From Flammeovirgaceae bacterium UBA7330 (GTDB taxonomy: Bacteria; Bacteroidota; Bacteroidia; Cytophagales; Cyclobacteriaceae): a stretch of 64,000 nucleotides of DNA. The stretch's first letter is position 1; every line of letters starts with the position of its first letter. Below, in pieces: positions 52,845 through 62,252 of this stretch. The position numbers and the translations under genes were made by a program. Under the pieces are notes generated by a model that saw nothing but the letters and a program-made list of their open reading frames with translations, was not told the DNA's origin and searched no databases. The stretch spans positions 4,584-68,583 of the forward strand of contig DKPQ01000007.1 in assembly GCA_002471275.1 (NCBI GenBank), written 5' to 3'.

Positions 52845-53097
52845 ATGAATGTGAATAGAATCATACTACTCTTCATCTTAATCACCAATTCCGGATTTGC
52901 AAAGGAAAAATAATAGAGAGTTTCAATGTCAAGGATTGGGTGATAGTCAGAGTAAATCCATGTTTCAGATACCTTTCAAAAAGACATTAGTTCTTGCTGA
53001 TGAAGAATATCTGCTGGTCATTTCTTCAGCTTTTGTGGGTGAAAAGCATGAACACAAATTTGGGTGTAAGTCTTATGCACTCTCAATGGAGTATTAA
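52845..53097 (+). pseudogene. Broken gene for a small secreted protein
   Basis: ATG 52845 opens MNVNRIILLFILITNSGFAKEK, a good signal peptide, but the frame meets TAA at 52911. In another frame sensible protein continues (GKIIESFNVKDWVIVRV), then again in a third frame (PFKKTLVLADEEYLLVISSA to KSYALSMEY, stop 53097). At least two frame changes are needed to join them. So this looks like a decayed secreted-protein gene. The exact positions of the lost or gained bases cannot be fixed from sequence alone. The rest of the 394-base gap shows nothing else. Confidence 0.5.
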
Positions 53098-53132
53098 CTT
53101 GTCATTGATAAGAAAATTTTAACTCAAAAAAC

Positions 53133-53459
53133 ATGTGGACAACAGAATCGCTCTGGTTTGAAATTGCCCTGGTGAGCATTGTGTATGCTTTGGGTAATAT
53201 CCTGATGGGGCATTTTGAGGAACGAACACCGAAGATCAGAAGGGTAGGGAAGTACCTCTTAACGCTGTTAATCATTTGTGGGTTATCTGTTCTGTTTGGA
53301 CGTACGGTGGCTTTGATTTGTCTTTCTACCCTGATCTTTCCGGTGATCTTCATACATGGCTATTACTTACCCAGGAAAAAAGGAATCAACGGATGGACAG
53401 GGGAGCCCAAAAGAAAATACTATGAATTCCGGAAATGGGATACGGATATTTTTAGATAG
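53133..53459 (+). CDS. Hypothetical three-pass membrane protein
   Basis: 108 residues with hydrophobic segments near 8-24, 41-58 and 61-77, then a hydrophilic basic tail (GEPKRKYYEFRKWDTD). No family recognised. It lies 35 bases after the broken gene. Confidence 0.6.
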   Translation: MWTTESLWFEIALVSIVYALGNILMGHFEERTPKIRRVGKYLLTLLIICGLSVLFGRTVALICLSTLIFPVIFIHGYYLPRKKGINGWTGEPKRKYYEFRKWDTDIFR

Positions 53460-53607
53460 CGCTCCACGCTAATACATAGCTGCAAATTTTTATTCACCCA
53501 AAAGCTCTGCTCAATACAAAGACGAAAAGAAATGCCCAATCAATTGAGTTCCCTTCCTTATCTTTAGGTAGAACCTATTCACAGCGTAATCCTAAATACC
53601 AGCGGGG

Positions 53608-55212
53608 ATGAAAAGAATTGGAAACTGGAAAGAAACCTATGAGCGATTGTCGAAAGCCGACAAGGAAAAGCATCTTGAAACCGGCGATCTGGAGAATCTT
53701 GGCCTTGCCGCTTACATGATTGGCCTGGATGAAGAATCTTACCGGTTTTTGGAGCAGGCGCATGCCAGCCATTTGGAAAGGAAAAATATCAAACAGGCTG
53801 CAAGGTGTGCTTTCTGGCTGGGTCTTATCCATATGAATTTAGGGGAGATGGCCCGTAGCAGTGGCTGGATGTCGAAGGGAGAAAGACTGATTACTGAAAA
53901 CGGCACTGAAGGGTCTGAAGGTGGGCTGTTCCTGATCCCCACCGCTTTAGGTGCCTTACATCGAGGGGAGGTGGACAAAGCACTTGAAACATTTGAAATA
54001 GCTGTCTCAATCGGTGAAGAGTTTGCCGATGCAGACCTGATAGTACTTGCCCGGCTGGGGCAGGGGCAGACATTGATCCAGTTAGGAGAGGTAGCCAGGG
54101 GGGTGAAGCTACTCGATGAAGCCATGGTGAGCATTGAAACGGACGAAGTATACCCTGTTGTGGTTGGGATTGGCTATTGTGCAGTGATAGAAACGTGCAG
54201 AAGAGTTTGGGACCTGCGAAGAGCAAAGGAATGGACAGCAGCACTGAAAAAATGGTGTGATAGTCAGCCGGAGATCGTTCCATTTCGAGGCCAATGTCTG
54301 GTCCGCAGGGCTGAGATCCTTCAATTTCATGGTGACTGGGACTATGCGCTCGAGCAAACCAATGAAGCTTGTGATTTGCTCACAAGACCACCCGGAGAAC
54401 CAGCTGCCGGAGAAGCTTATTATCGAAAGGCAGAATTATGTCGTATCCTGGGCGATTTCGGCGCAGCAGCGTCTTGCTATCAGGAAGCTGCTAAGTTGGG
54501 AAGAAATCCTCAACCCGGCCTTTCATTGCTTCGAATGGCCCAGGGGCAACTGGGTGCTGGTGTGACTTCCATAAGGAATACCTTGAGAGAATCTAAGGAC
54601 CCCAAAAGACTTGCTGAATTACTTCCCGGAGCCATTGAAATATTGGTTGCCGGAAACCACCTGGAGGAGGCTACTCAGGCAGTAAAGAAGTTAAATGATA
54701 TAGCCAAAGGTTTTGATTCGCTTTATCTGCAGGCCATTGGCATTCATTGCCAGGGTGCGGTATTCTTAGCCAAAGGGAATTTTCAATTTGCACTCGACCA
54801 GTTGCAGAAAGCTCAGAAAATATGGAATTGGCTGCATTTACCTTATGAATCCGCCTTAACCAGTGAGCTGAAAGGACGTGTGTACCGGGAATTGAATGAT
54901 AAGGACAATTCCGAAGCTGAGTTATTGGCCGCTCAATGGAATTTTGAACAACTCAAGGCAGTCCCTGATTATGAGCGAGTCAGCCAATTGTTAAGCAAAA
55001 AGAAGCAGCAGGAAACTCATGGACTGACGCTCAGGGAGGTGCAGGTGCTGAAACTCCTGGCATCCGGAAAGTCAAATCGGTTCATTGGAGATGAACTGTT
55101 TATCAGCGAGCGGACAGTCGATCGCCATGTGAGCAACATATACCAAAAACTTCGTGTGACCACCAGGGTAGAGGCTGCTGCCTTTGCGCTTAAATATAAC
55201 CTGCTGGACTAA
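53608..55212 (+). CDS. TPR-containing LuxR-type transcriptional regulator
   Basis: 534 residues. The N-terminal 440 residues are TPR-like helices (ALETFEIAVSIGEEF, GDFGAAASCYQEAAKLG, FQFALDQLQKAQKIWNW). The C-terminal 65 hold a LuxR helix-turn-helix: LTLREVQVLKLLASGKSN, ISERTVDRHVSNIYQKLRVT, RVEAAAFAL. No NACHT or other ATPase domain, so this is a compact form of the LuxR-TPR activators found near alpha-beta hydrolases. It probably senses a protein or small ligand through the TPR part. Neighbouring genes are possible targets. Confidence 0.85.
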   Translation: MKRIGNWKETYERLSKADKEKHLETGDLENLGLAAYMIGLDEESYRFLEQAHASHLERKNIKQAARCAFWLGLIHMNLGEMARSSGWMSKGERLITENGTEGSEGGLFLIPTALGALHRGEVDKALETFEIAVSIGEEFADADLIVLARLGQGQTLIQLGEVARGVKLLDEAMVSIETDEVYPVVVGIGYCAVIETCRRVWDLRRAKEWTAALKKWCDSQPEIVPFRGQCLVRRAEILQFHGDWDYALEQTNEACDLLTRPPGEPAAGEAYYRKAELCRILGDFGAAASCYQEAAKLGRNPQPGLSLLRMAQGQLGAGVTSIRNTLRESKDPKRLAELLPGAIEILVAGNHLEEATQAVKKLNDIAKGFDSLYLQAIGIHCQGAVFLAKGNFQFALDQLQKAQKIWNWLHLPYESALTSELKGRVYRELNDKDNSEAELLAAQWNFEQLKAVPDYERVSQLLSKKKQQETHGLTLREVQVLKLLASGKSNRFIGDELFISERTVDRHVSNIYQKLRVTTRVEAAAFALKYNLLD

Positions 55213-55390
55213 GCTAATATCTTCTTAGTTAGCCACCATATACCTGTGATGGGTAGAAATACCCAATTTTTCATTTACCGGAATTTGGGTAATCACCCCG
55301 ATGCGAAAGAGCTCCTTACCGCAATAATTTTACCTGTGTACTGCTTAACAATTAAGCAGACAACTATTGTGGAAATGAAAATAAAAAAAC

Positions 55391-56350
55391 ATGAAAACGC
55401 TTTTAACTGTTTGTTTTGTTCTGGGAGTAACCATCAATGGATACGGTCAGAAAGGTGTAACCGGTAAAAACCGTATGCCCATTATAGATATGCACATGCA
55501 TACAGGGCTTCCTCATGACGTTCCCGAAGGTATCCCGTCCCTTTGTCGACCGGCACCCTGTGAAGGTGATGGGGCAGCCACCGTCAATTCAGCCGAACTG
55601 ATGAAGAAGACCATTGCTGCCATGGATCGGTACAATATTCAAAAAGCATTTCTCAGTGGTGTGGACTTTGAGGCAGTCCAACAATGGACAAAAACGGATC
55701 CTGACAGGTTTATCCCTGCTCCGTTTATCCTGAAAGCAGGAACAGAAGAACTTGCCAGGCTGAAACCCCTTTATGAGTCAGGCCAATTTCTCGGAATGGG
55801 TGAAATAGGCACACAGCTCCATGGGACACCACCAAATGACCCTTCCCTGGAACCTTATTTTCAATTGGCAGAAGAATTGGACCTGCCGGTCCTCATACAT
55901 ACGCTGGGCATCGGTCCCTATTTACCACATTTTAGCTCTGCAGCCGGTAGCCCGTTGTTGTTGGAGGAGGTGCTGGTAAGGCATCCTGATCTTAGGCTTT
56001 TTGTTGAAAATGCGGGGTATCCTTTCCGGGATGAGATGATTGCTGTCATGTATCAATATCCACAGCTGTATGTGGATGTTTCTACCATTACCTGGGTGAT
56101 CCCACGCACGGCCTTTTATGATTATTTAGAAGCATTGGTAAGAGCAGGGCTGGGTAAGCGAATCATGTTTGGCTCTGACCAGATGGTGTGGCCTGAGAAG
56201 ATTGGGGAAGCTATTGAATCCATTGAACAAGCACCTTTTTTAACTGAAGATCAAAAAAGAGATATTTTCTATAACAACGCGGCGCGATTTCTGAGGTTGG
56301 AAAACACTGGCAACAATCCGGTGACGCTTTCAAAGAAGCTACATGATTAG
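55391..56350 (+). CDS. Amidohydrolase family protein, secreted
   Basis: 319 residues with a signal peptide (LLTVCFVLGVTINGYGQ). The TIM-barrel metal site starts with IIDMHMHTGLPHD (HxH). Later LIHTLGIGPYLPHF (His), RLFVENAGYPFRDE and FGSDQMVW (Asp) complete the set of the amidohydrolase-2 branch (PF04909). The product likely hydrolyses or decarboxylates a small molecule outside the cytoplasm. The propeller gene starts 15 bases later on the same strand, so they are cotranscribed. Confidence 0.85.
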   Translation: MKTLLTVCFVLGVTINGYGQKGVTGKNRMPIIDMHMHTGLPHDVPEGIPSLCRPAPCEGDGAATVNSAELMKKTIAAMDRYNIQKAFLSGVDFEAVQQWTKTDPDRFIPAPFILKAGTEELARLKPLYESGQFLGMGEIGTQLHGTPPNDPSLEPYFQLAEELDLPVLIHTLGIGPYLPHFSSAAGSPLLLEEVLVRHPDLRLFVENAGYPFRDEMIAVMYQYPQLYVDVSTITWVIPRTAFYDYLEALVRAGLGKRIMFGSDQMVWPEKIGEAIESIEQAPFLTEDQKRDIFYNNAARFLRLENTGNNPVTLSKKLHD

Positions 56351-56365
56351 GTTTTAAAGTAACGA

Positions 56366-57454
56366 TTGGATGCAATTTTTTACTACTACAAGGTTACTTT
56401 CATATCTTTAACCGAAATCAGACCGGTTTTAAGATTGAGGAGCATTGTACTGTCATTGTTATGGGTTATTTCAAGTGCCTGTTGCCCCAATCAACAGAAG
56501 CCAGAAAAAGAATTCTTGCCTGGCAACAGGCAGACTCGCCAGGATTCCATCACCCTAGGAGTTGTCTATTTCTCTCTCGACCATGGGCAAAACTGGGTCA
56601 ACGCAAGTAAAGGTTTACCACAAAAGGTGACCATTGGTCTGGGCGGGGTATCTGTTTCCAGGGATTGGCTGGGATTGGTTACCAAAGAGTATGGTGTTTA
56701 TGTCTATGATTTCAAGGATAGCCTATGGCTAAACATACCAGCAGATTCTGCCATGATTGCGAGTAATATTGGGGCTATGGCTTTTCATAACAAGGGTATC
56801 TTTGTGGGGTCACAGCATAGAGGTGTCTTCTATTCAGATGACCAGGGGGAATCCTGGACCGAGAGAAATGCAGGATTGGGGAATTTGACCATAAGACGAT
56901 TTGCTGAGATACATGCCAGGCTGTATGTAGGAACAAACCATGGCTTGTATGTTTACAATGACGCTACAGCACGTTGGGAGCTGGAATATGGGCAACCGGC
57001 TATGCAGGTAAATGGTATGACTGGATCATCAAATGGGAACCTATACATAGCCACTAATCTGGGGGCCTTTGTATCAAAGAGAAACATAAATGGCTGGGAG
57101 AAAATAATAGAGGGTCTGTCCTTACATAACATTGGCTCGGTTGGCCAGACCATTTATGCTTTGACCTACAATAAGTTGTTTGTATCCACGGATGGTGGCA
57201 CCACCTGGGAAAGTGCGCAACAAGGATTGCCAAAAGAGTTGTACACCTTCAATGTGGTTGGGCATAAAAGCCTGGTATTTGCCGGGCAATGGGATGGAAT
57301 TTATAAGAAAAGTATTTTTGAAAACAGCTGGAGGTATTCAGGAGATGGGTTGCCACCAAAGTTTGCAGCCGCAAATCTCACAGCTTACAATGATCTTTTG
57401 GTGGTTACAACTTCTGAGAGGGGGTTGCGAAGAGGAATGACCATTGAGAAGTAG
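56366..57454 (+). CDS. Beta-propeller lipoprotein (sialidase/BNR-like repeats)
   Basis: 362 residues from a TTG; the start is uncertain, since a later TTG (56435) would put the lipoprotein signal IVLSLLWVISSACC near the front. After this come repeats with Asp-box-like turns: YFSLDHGQNWVNASKGLP, FYSDDQGESWTERNAGL and FVSTDGGTTWESAQQGLP (S-D-G-x-T-W). This suggests a propeller of the BNR/YCF48 type. No sialidase catalytic set is seen, so binding or assembly rather than catalysis is likely. Operonic with the amidohydrolase. Confidence 0.75.
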   Translation: MDAIFYYYKVTFISLTEIRPVLRLRSIVLSLLWVISSACCPNQQKPEKEFLPGNRQTRQDSITLGVVYFSLDHGQNWVNASKGLPQKVTIGLGGVSVSRDWLGLVTKEYGVYVYDFKDSLWLNIPADSAMIASNIGAMAFHNKGIFVGSQHRGVFYSDDQGESWTERNAGLGNLTIRRFAEIHARLYVGTNHGLYVYNDATARWELEYGQPAMQVNGMTGSSNGNLYIATNLGAFVSKRNINGWEKIIEGLSLHNIGSVGQTIYALTYNKLFVSTDGGTTWESAQQGLPKELYTFNVVGHKSLVFAGQWDGIYKKSIFENSWRYSGDGLPPKFAAANLTAYNDLLVVTTSERGLRRGMTIEK

Positions 57455-57634
57455 GTTACTCAGTCACTCGTCGCTTCCCGTAATTGATTCGACTATAAAT
57501 AATTAGCAACTTTCCTTTTGCGATATTTAATCAAAGTGGTTGATCTATTTCTCAATATGGTGATAATCCATTTTCAATCTCTAAATTCATTACCCGATTG
57601 GAAAGATCTTTTCCCCTTTATATAATTTTACCGT

Positions 57635-58021
57635 GTGATCCGGTATTTCCGAAATAGCATGTTTGTACGTATCCTTTGGGGAGCCATGGCGATATACCTA
57701 TTCAATATCAGCGTGGATACTGCTGATCCGAATCCTGTCCATGTGGCAGAAGACCTCACCATCAATGATCAGGAAAGTATAGTGGAGCTTGTGGTAGAGC
57801 AGTTACTGGGATTTGAAAATGCCATCAGTGAACACGATGATCCTGATACGGAAAACAACCAAAAGAACAGTCTAACCAAATTAGACTTGTTTGGGCAATT
57901 GAGGGTAATTTCCAAACTTCCTACCATACCCATTTGGCTTAAAAAGGAATTGTTTCCAGAGTTTACAGAAGCACTTGCCGCAGGTCATTCACAACTGAAT
58001 ACCCCACCGCCCAGGATTTGA
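57635..58021 (+). CDS. Small conserved envelope-type protein
   Basis: 128 residues from a GTG at 57635 (ATG 57659 is a second choice). It starts MIRYFRNSMFVRILWGAMAI, a hydrophobic segment; then YLFNISVDTADPNPVHVAED, LTINDQESIVELVVEQLLG and ENAISEHDDPDTENNQ. I recognise this as a recurrent Bacteroidota family, usually followed by a barrel protein as here. The function is unknown. The next gene starts 66 bases later. Confidence 0.65.
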   Translation: MIRYFRNSMFVRILWGAMAIYLFNISVDTADPNPVHVAEDLTINDQESIVELVVEQLLGFENAISEHDDPDTENNQKNSLTKLDLFGQLRVISKLPTIPIWLKKELFPEFTEALAAGHSQLNTPPPRI

Positions 58022-58087
58022 TTTCAACTTCACATCTGACAAGGTCCTCACCTCGGGACTATTACTCAATTATTAAATCAAATCTCA

Positions 58088-58945
58088 ATGAACATTCAAT
58101 GCACACTGATGCCAGTTTTACTATTGGCACCTGTAATTTCATACGCTCAGATTTCAAATACCGAAAAAGACAGTTTATACATTCATCAGGTAGAGGATCA
58201 CAACGAACCGGACAAAGTTCTCCATGCCGAACCACTTTATATCGACCTGATCCGTGACCTGGGGGCACGCAAAGGAGAAAAGGAATGGAATGTTGGACTG
58301 GGCCTGACAGATAATCTAAAGTTTGATTCCTATGAAGCCCTTATTGAATACGAATGGGCTCCAGTAGACAGGTTAGGATTGGAAGTGGAGCTGCCCTTCA
58401 CCTTTTATTCAGCGCTCAATGGTACAGAGCGGGACTCCTTACCCTCCAACAAACTCAATAGCTTAAAGGCTGCATTTCAATGGTCATTTTTTGTCAATGA
58501 ATCTATGGCCACTTCCATGGCTTTAGGATATATAAACGAGTTTGAACTATCTGATTTCAATTCCTTTGGCAGGCCAATGGTCACTGGGAATGTGTACAAT
58601 CCATTTCTTGTGGTAGCAAAACGATGGGGTAATAACTTTCATTCCCTCATCTACACTGGACCTAGAGTTGAACAGATATATGAAGCGCGTGAGGTACATT
58701 TTTCGTATGAAATGAACACAAGTTTTCATTATATGATCCCTGGAACGCGTAATTTCCTGGGGGTGGAGTTCAATAAATCTTTTCATGAAGATGATTTTGA
58801 TCTTACGATACGTCCGCAGATGCGGTTGGGAATTGCTGATAACCTGTTAGTCGGAATTGTTGCGGGTATTCCTGTGAGTCGTGAAGATCAAAGGATCAGT
58901 TCGTTTGTCAGGTTGATTTGGGAGCCCGGTCATGACGCTCATTAA
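58088..58945 (+). CDS. Outer-membrane beta-barrel-like protein (HAEPLYIDLIRDLGARKGE family)
   Basis: 285 residues with a signal (LMPVLLLAPVISYAQ). After it, HAEPLYIDLIRDLGARKGEK and EWNVGLGLTDNLKFDSYEAL are conserved in a Bacteroidota family of unknown function. The rest has alternating strands (VDRLGLEVELPFTFYSAL, LNSLKAAFQWSFFV) compatible with an outer-membrane barrel. A terminator follows. Partner of the small protein encoded just upstream; the two recur together. Confidence 0.7.
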   Translation: MNIQCTLMPVLLLAPVISYAQISNTEKDSLYIHQVEDHNEPDKVLHAEPLYIDLIRDLGARKGEKEWNVGLGLTDNLKFDSYEALIEYEWAPVDRLGLEVELPFTFYSALNGTERDSLPSNKLNSLKAAFQWSFFVNESMATSMALGYINEFELSDFNSFGRPMVTGNVYNPFLVVAKRWGNNFHSLIYTGPRVEQIYEAREVHFSYEMNTSFHYMIPGTRNFLGVEFNKSFHEDDFDLTIRPQMRLGIADNLLVGIVAGIPVSREDQRISSFVRLIWEPGHDAH

Positions 58946-58960
58946 TTGCTTTAATGAAAT

Positions 58961-58992
58961 GTGGAGAGTAACATCTCCACGTTTCTTTTTCC
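58961..58992 (+). terminator. Rho-independent terminator
   Basis: GTGGAGA (58961-58967) and TCTCCAC (58974-58980) around GTAACA, followed by a T-rich run. It lies 15 bases after the barrel gene. Confidence 0.75.
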
Positions 58993-59193
58993 GAGCGGAT
59001 TAAATTTCCTATCAGCTGTTAGGCTCATTACAGCCAGTACATTTCTTTAAGTATTACTTTAAATTATTACATCTTGTTTTGAAACTATCCGTAAAAGGAA
59101 CATTTTGCCTTTTTTTCATGAAGGATTCCATTAAATGTGAGGTTGAACACATTCATGGGAATGAAGAGGTATAAAAAAGATTCAAACAAGATT

Positions 59194-59703
59194 ATGGCAG
59201 AAAAACAATATCCAAGATCATTTTCCCATATAGGGATTACAGTACCAGATATACACAAAGCAGTTGAATTTTATTCAGAAGTCATGGGCTGGTATATCAT
59301 CATGAAACCATCCCTCATCAAGAAAGAAAAGGATACGGCTATCGGGCAGATGTGTATTGATGTGTTTGGGGATGATTGGGAAGAATTTGAGATAGCGCAT
59401 ATGTCTACTTCAGATGGAATTGGGGTAGAGCTATTCTGTTTTCCTCACGGTAAAAAAGAAGCCCCGGAGTTTAATCCTTTCAATACGGGACTCTTTCATT
59501 TCTGCGTTCAGGATCCGGATATTGAAACCCTGACCAAAAAGATTGTTGAATATGGTGGGAAACAAAGGATGCCTATCAGAGAATACTACCCGAATGAAAA
59601 GCCATTTAAAATGGTCTATGTAGAAGATCCTTTCGGAGTAGTCTTTGAAATTTATACCCATAGCTATGAGTTAACGTATTCGTCCGGAGCTTACCAGGAT
59701 TAG
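59194..59703 (+). CDS. VOC family protein (lactoylglutathione lyase-like)
   Basis: 169 residues from ATG 59194 (MAEKQYPRSFSHIGITVPDI). Metal-ligand positions appear: His in SHIGITVPDIHKAVEFYSEV, Glu in GVELFCF, His in LFHFCVQDPDIE, and Glu in DPFGVVFEIYTHSYE. With all four ligands kept, it may be an active glyoxalase-type or dioxygenase-type enzyme. Substrate unknown. It is followed by an SDR gene on the same strand after 115 bases. Confidence 0.85.
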   Translation: MAEKQYPRSFSHIGITVPDIHKAVEFYSEVMGWYIIMKPSLIKKEKDTAIGQMCIDVFGDDWEEFEIAHMSTSDGIGVELFCFPHGKKEAPEFNPFNTGLFHFCVQDPDIETLTKKIVEYGGKQRMPIREYYPNEKPFKMVYVEDPFGVVFEIYTHSYELTYSSGAYQD

Positions 59704-59818
59704 CATATAGGAATAGGCTATCAGCAGCCCGTGTCAGGTAGATTGCTTTTTGTGGTTTTAAAAGGATCGGCATAATTAATCGTCATTTAATAAAAACACA
59801 TATAACTTAGCTAACTGA

Positions 59819-60637
59819 ATGAAAAAGGTAATATTAATCACAGGTGCAAGTTCCGGCATGGGCAAATCAGCCGCAAAAATCCTTCATGACCAGGGGCACA
59901 AGGTTTACGGGGCAGCCCGCCGTATCGATGAAATGCAAGATTTGAAGGAACAGGGAATGGGAGTGGTGTCGCTGGACCTGACCAAAGAGGAATCTATTGT
60001 AAAGGCTGTAGATTCAGTCATTGAACAGGAAGGTAGAATTGACGTGTTGGTTAACAATGCAGGTTATGGCTCTTATGGAGCCGTGGAAGATGTGCCCATT
60101 GAGGAAGCTAAACGGCAGTTCGATGTAAATATTTTTGGGTTGGCGCGAATCACTCAGCTGGTTTTACCTGGGATGCGTGAACGAAAAGAAGGGAGAATTG
60201 TGAACATCTCTTCGATGGGTGGTAAAATTTATACGCCACTTGGTTCGTGGTATCATGCTACCAAACATGCATTGGAAGGCTGGAGTGACGCATTGCGGCT
60301 GGAAGTAATGGAATTTGGCATTGAGGTGGTGATCGTGGAGCCGGGAGGGATCAAAACACCCTGGGGCGATATAGCCGTGGAAAACCTAAGAAAGACATCC
60401 GGACAATCAGCCTATGCTAAATTAGCCAATAAAGTGGCTGATAGCATGAAAAAGACCTATACTGGTAACAGCCTTACCGACGTGGAAGTACTTGGATCAA
60501 CCATTGCCAAAGCATCAACGGATAAAAGACCTAAGACCCGGTATGTCAAAGGTTATATGGCTAAACCGGCTATAGCCATGCGGAAATGGTTCAGCGATCG
60601 ACTTTTTGACAAAATAATGATTAGCCAATTTAAGTGA
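59819..60637 (+). CDS. Short-chain dehydrogenase/reductase
   Basis: 272 residues. Nucleotide binding is at TGASSGMGK (8-16) and LVNNAGYGSYG (about 77-87); the active site is Ser131 (NISSMGG) with Tyr145 and Lys149 in WYHATKHALEGW. The classical SDR signature is complete, and the C-terminal part (SDVEVLGSTI-like SLTDVEVLGSTIAKASTDK) fits the subgroup that acts on lipids or sterols. NADP(H)-dependent reduction of a hydroxyl/keto group is expected. Cytoplasmic. Confidence 0.95.
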   Translation: MKKVILITGASSGMGKSAAKILHDQGHKVYGAARRIDEMQDLKEQGMGVVSLDLTKEESIVKAVDSVIEQEGRIDVLVNNAGYGSYGAVEDVPIEEAKRQFDVNIFGLARITQLVLPGMRERKEGRIVNISSMGGKIYTPLGSWYHATKHALEGWSDALRLEVMEFGIEVVIVEPGGIKTPWGDIAVENLRKTSGQSAYAKLANKVADSMKKTYTGNSLTDVEVLGSTIAKASTDKRPKTRYVKGYMAKPAIAMRKWFSDRLFDKIMISQFK

Positions 60638-60758
60638 TTGGTTCCGTTTGAGTCGGTCCGAGACCCATCAGATCCAACTTCACCTGGTTATTGATAAGCT
60701 CTAATTGTATTCCTGCTCAATGATGGCTAACTTAAGTAAGTGTTCGGGCACATGATCC

Positions 60759-61712
60759 ATGGACGACCAACAAATAATCAATTGGCTGCTTAAGGGTGAT
60801 ATTTCCATTCAATATCAGGTCCACCGTGACTTGCTGGGTGATGATAAGAAGAACCTCCGGGCCAGGATAACTCAGGAAGGGTGGGGAAAGCAGTTCCTTT
60901 CTAAACGCAAACCGAATGGTCATTGGGGGGTCAGCTTCTATCAACCCAAGTGGATCTCTACACATTATACGCTTCTTGATTTGAGAAACCTGAACCCTGA
61001 TCAGGACCACTCTCGAGTGAAAGAAACCATAGAGATGGTGCTGGGGGAGGGAAAGGCTGAGGACGGAGGGATCCCTTTAGGTCCATCCACCATGAAGCAC
61101 AGCGATATCTGTGTGAACGGGATGTTTTTAAACTATGCCTCATATTTTCGAACTGAAGAAAAGAAACTTCATTCGGTGGTGGATAGTATCCTGAATGAGG
61201 TAATGCACGACGGAGGGTATAACTGCATGAGTGTGCGAAGTGGCGCCAGGCATAGCTCTTTACATTCCACCCTTTCAGTACTTGAAGGATTGTATGAGTT
61301 TCAAAAATCAGGAAGTCCTTACAGAAGCAAAGACATCCAAAAGGCGAGGAGGGATGCTGAAGAATTTATTCTGATCCATCAGTTGTTCTTGAGTGATCAT
61401 ACCGGGGAAATTATAAAAAAGGAGTTTTTAAGCATGCCGTACCCAAGTCGTTGGAAATACAATGTGCTACGGGCCATGGATTATTTTCAATACGCTAAAA
61501 CCCCCTGGGATCAACGGATGAAAGCTGCCATAGAATTGATTCTTCAAAAACGAAATAAGGAAGGGACCTGGAACATGAATGCTGCGCATTCGGGGAGCGT
61601 GCATTTCACGATGGAGCACGCAGGTAAACCCAGCAGATGGAATACCTTGAGGGCATTGAGGGTGTTGAAACAGTATTCGATAAACAAGACAAACTATACA
61701 AGGACATATTAA
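60759..61712 (+). CDS. Alpha/alpha-toroid protein (prenyltransferase/squalene-oxidase-like)
   Basis: 317 residues. The repeat pattern of terpenoid-cyclase/prenyltransferase toroids is visible: NGHWGVSFYQPKWISTHYTL, DGGYNCMSVRSGARHSSLHS and NKEGTWNMNAAHSG followed by SRWNTLRALRVL. QW-type turns (GHWG, GTW) are present, but the catalytic DxDD of cyclases is not. It may be a scaffold or a hydrolase. Found alone in many Bacteroidota and Firmicutes; function unknown. Immediately followed (10 bases) by the PhnB-like gene. Confidence 0.75.
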   Translation: MDDQQIINWLLKGDISIQYQVHRDLLGDDKKNLRARITQEGWGKQFLSKRKPNGHWGVSFYQPKWISTHYTLLDLRNLNPDQDHSRVKETIEMVLGEGKAEDGGIPLGPSTMKHSDICVNGMFLNYASYFRTEEKKLHSVVDSILNEVMHDGGYNCMSVRSGARHSSLHSTLSVLEGLYEFQKSGSPYRSKDIQKARRDAEEFILIHQLFLSDHTGEIIKKEFLSMPYPSRWKYNVLRAMDYFQYAKTPWDQRMKAAIELILQKRNKEGTWNMNAAHSGSVHFTMEHAGKPSRWNTLRALRVLKQYSINKTNYTRTY

Positions 61713-61722
61713 CCCACAAAAA

Positions 61723-62115
61723 ATGGCTCAGAACTACAAACCTGAAGGATACAATTCAGTCTCACCCTATTACGTGGTGGATGGAGCAGGTAAGCTTATG
61801 AATTTACTTGTAAAAATATTTGATGCCGAGGAACTGAGAAAGTACGACATGCCGGATGGTACCATCATGCACGCGGAGCTCAGGATTGACGATTCTATTC
61901 TGATGTTTGGTGATTCTTCCACTCAATTCCCACCAAACCAACTGCTTACCCATATTTATGTGCCGGATGTTGACAAGACTTTTAAAAAAGCGATTGACCT
62001 GGGGTGCGAGCCCCTGGAAATCCCGACCGTTAAAGAAGGTGATCCTGATCGTAGGGGTAGCTTTCGGGATTTTGCCGGCAATGTATGGGCGGTTGGGACT
62101 CAGCAAATTGAATGA
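61723..62115 (+). CDS. VOC family / PhnB-like protein
   Basis: 130 residues. KPEGYNSVSPYYVVDGAGKL, MPDGTIMHAELRIDDSILMF and SFRDFAGNVWAVGTQ are the marks of the short PhnB-like branch. Starts 10 bases after the toroid gene, so one transcript. Homologous in type to the gene at 12160, but not close in sequence. Substrate unknown. Confidence 0.85.
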   Translation: MAQNYKPEGYNSVSPYYVVDGAGKLMNLLVKIFDAEELRKYDMPDGTIMHAELRIDDSILMFGDSSTQFPPNQLLTHIYVPDVDKTFKKAIDLGCEPLEIPTVKEGDPDRRGSFRDFAGNVWAVGTQQIE

Positions 62116-62252
62116 GGGTGTCAAGGGCTCAACGGGGGTAAAGGATTGTGTTGCTCCACTGATTTAGGTAAATGGAGCTTTTCTCCTCAATTGATTTTTA
62201 TCAGATACTTTTATAGAAATTTTAAGAATGTACTGACTATGGTTTAATCAAG

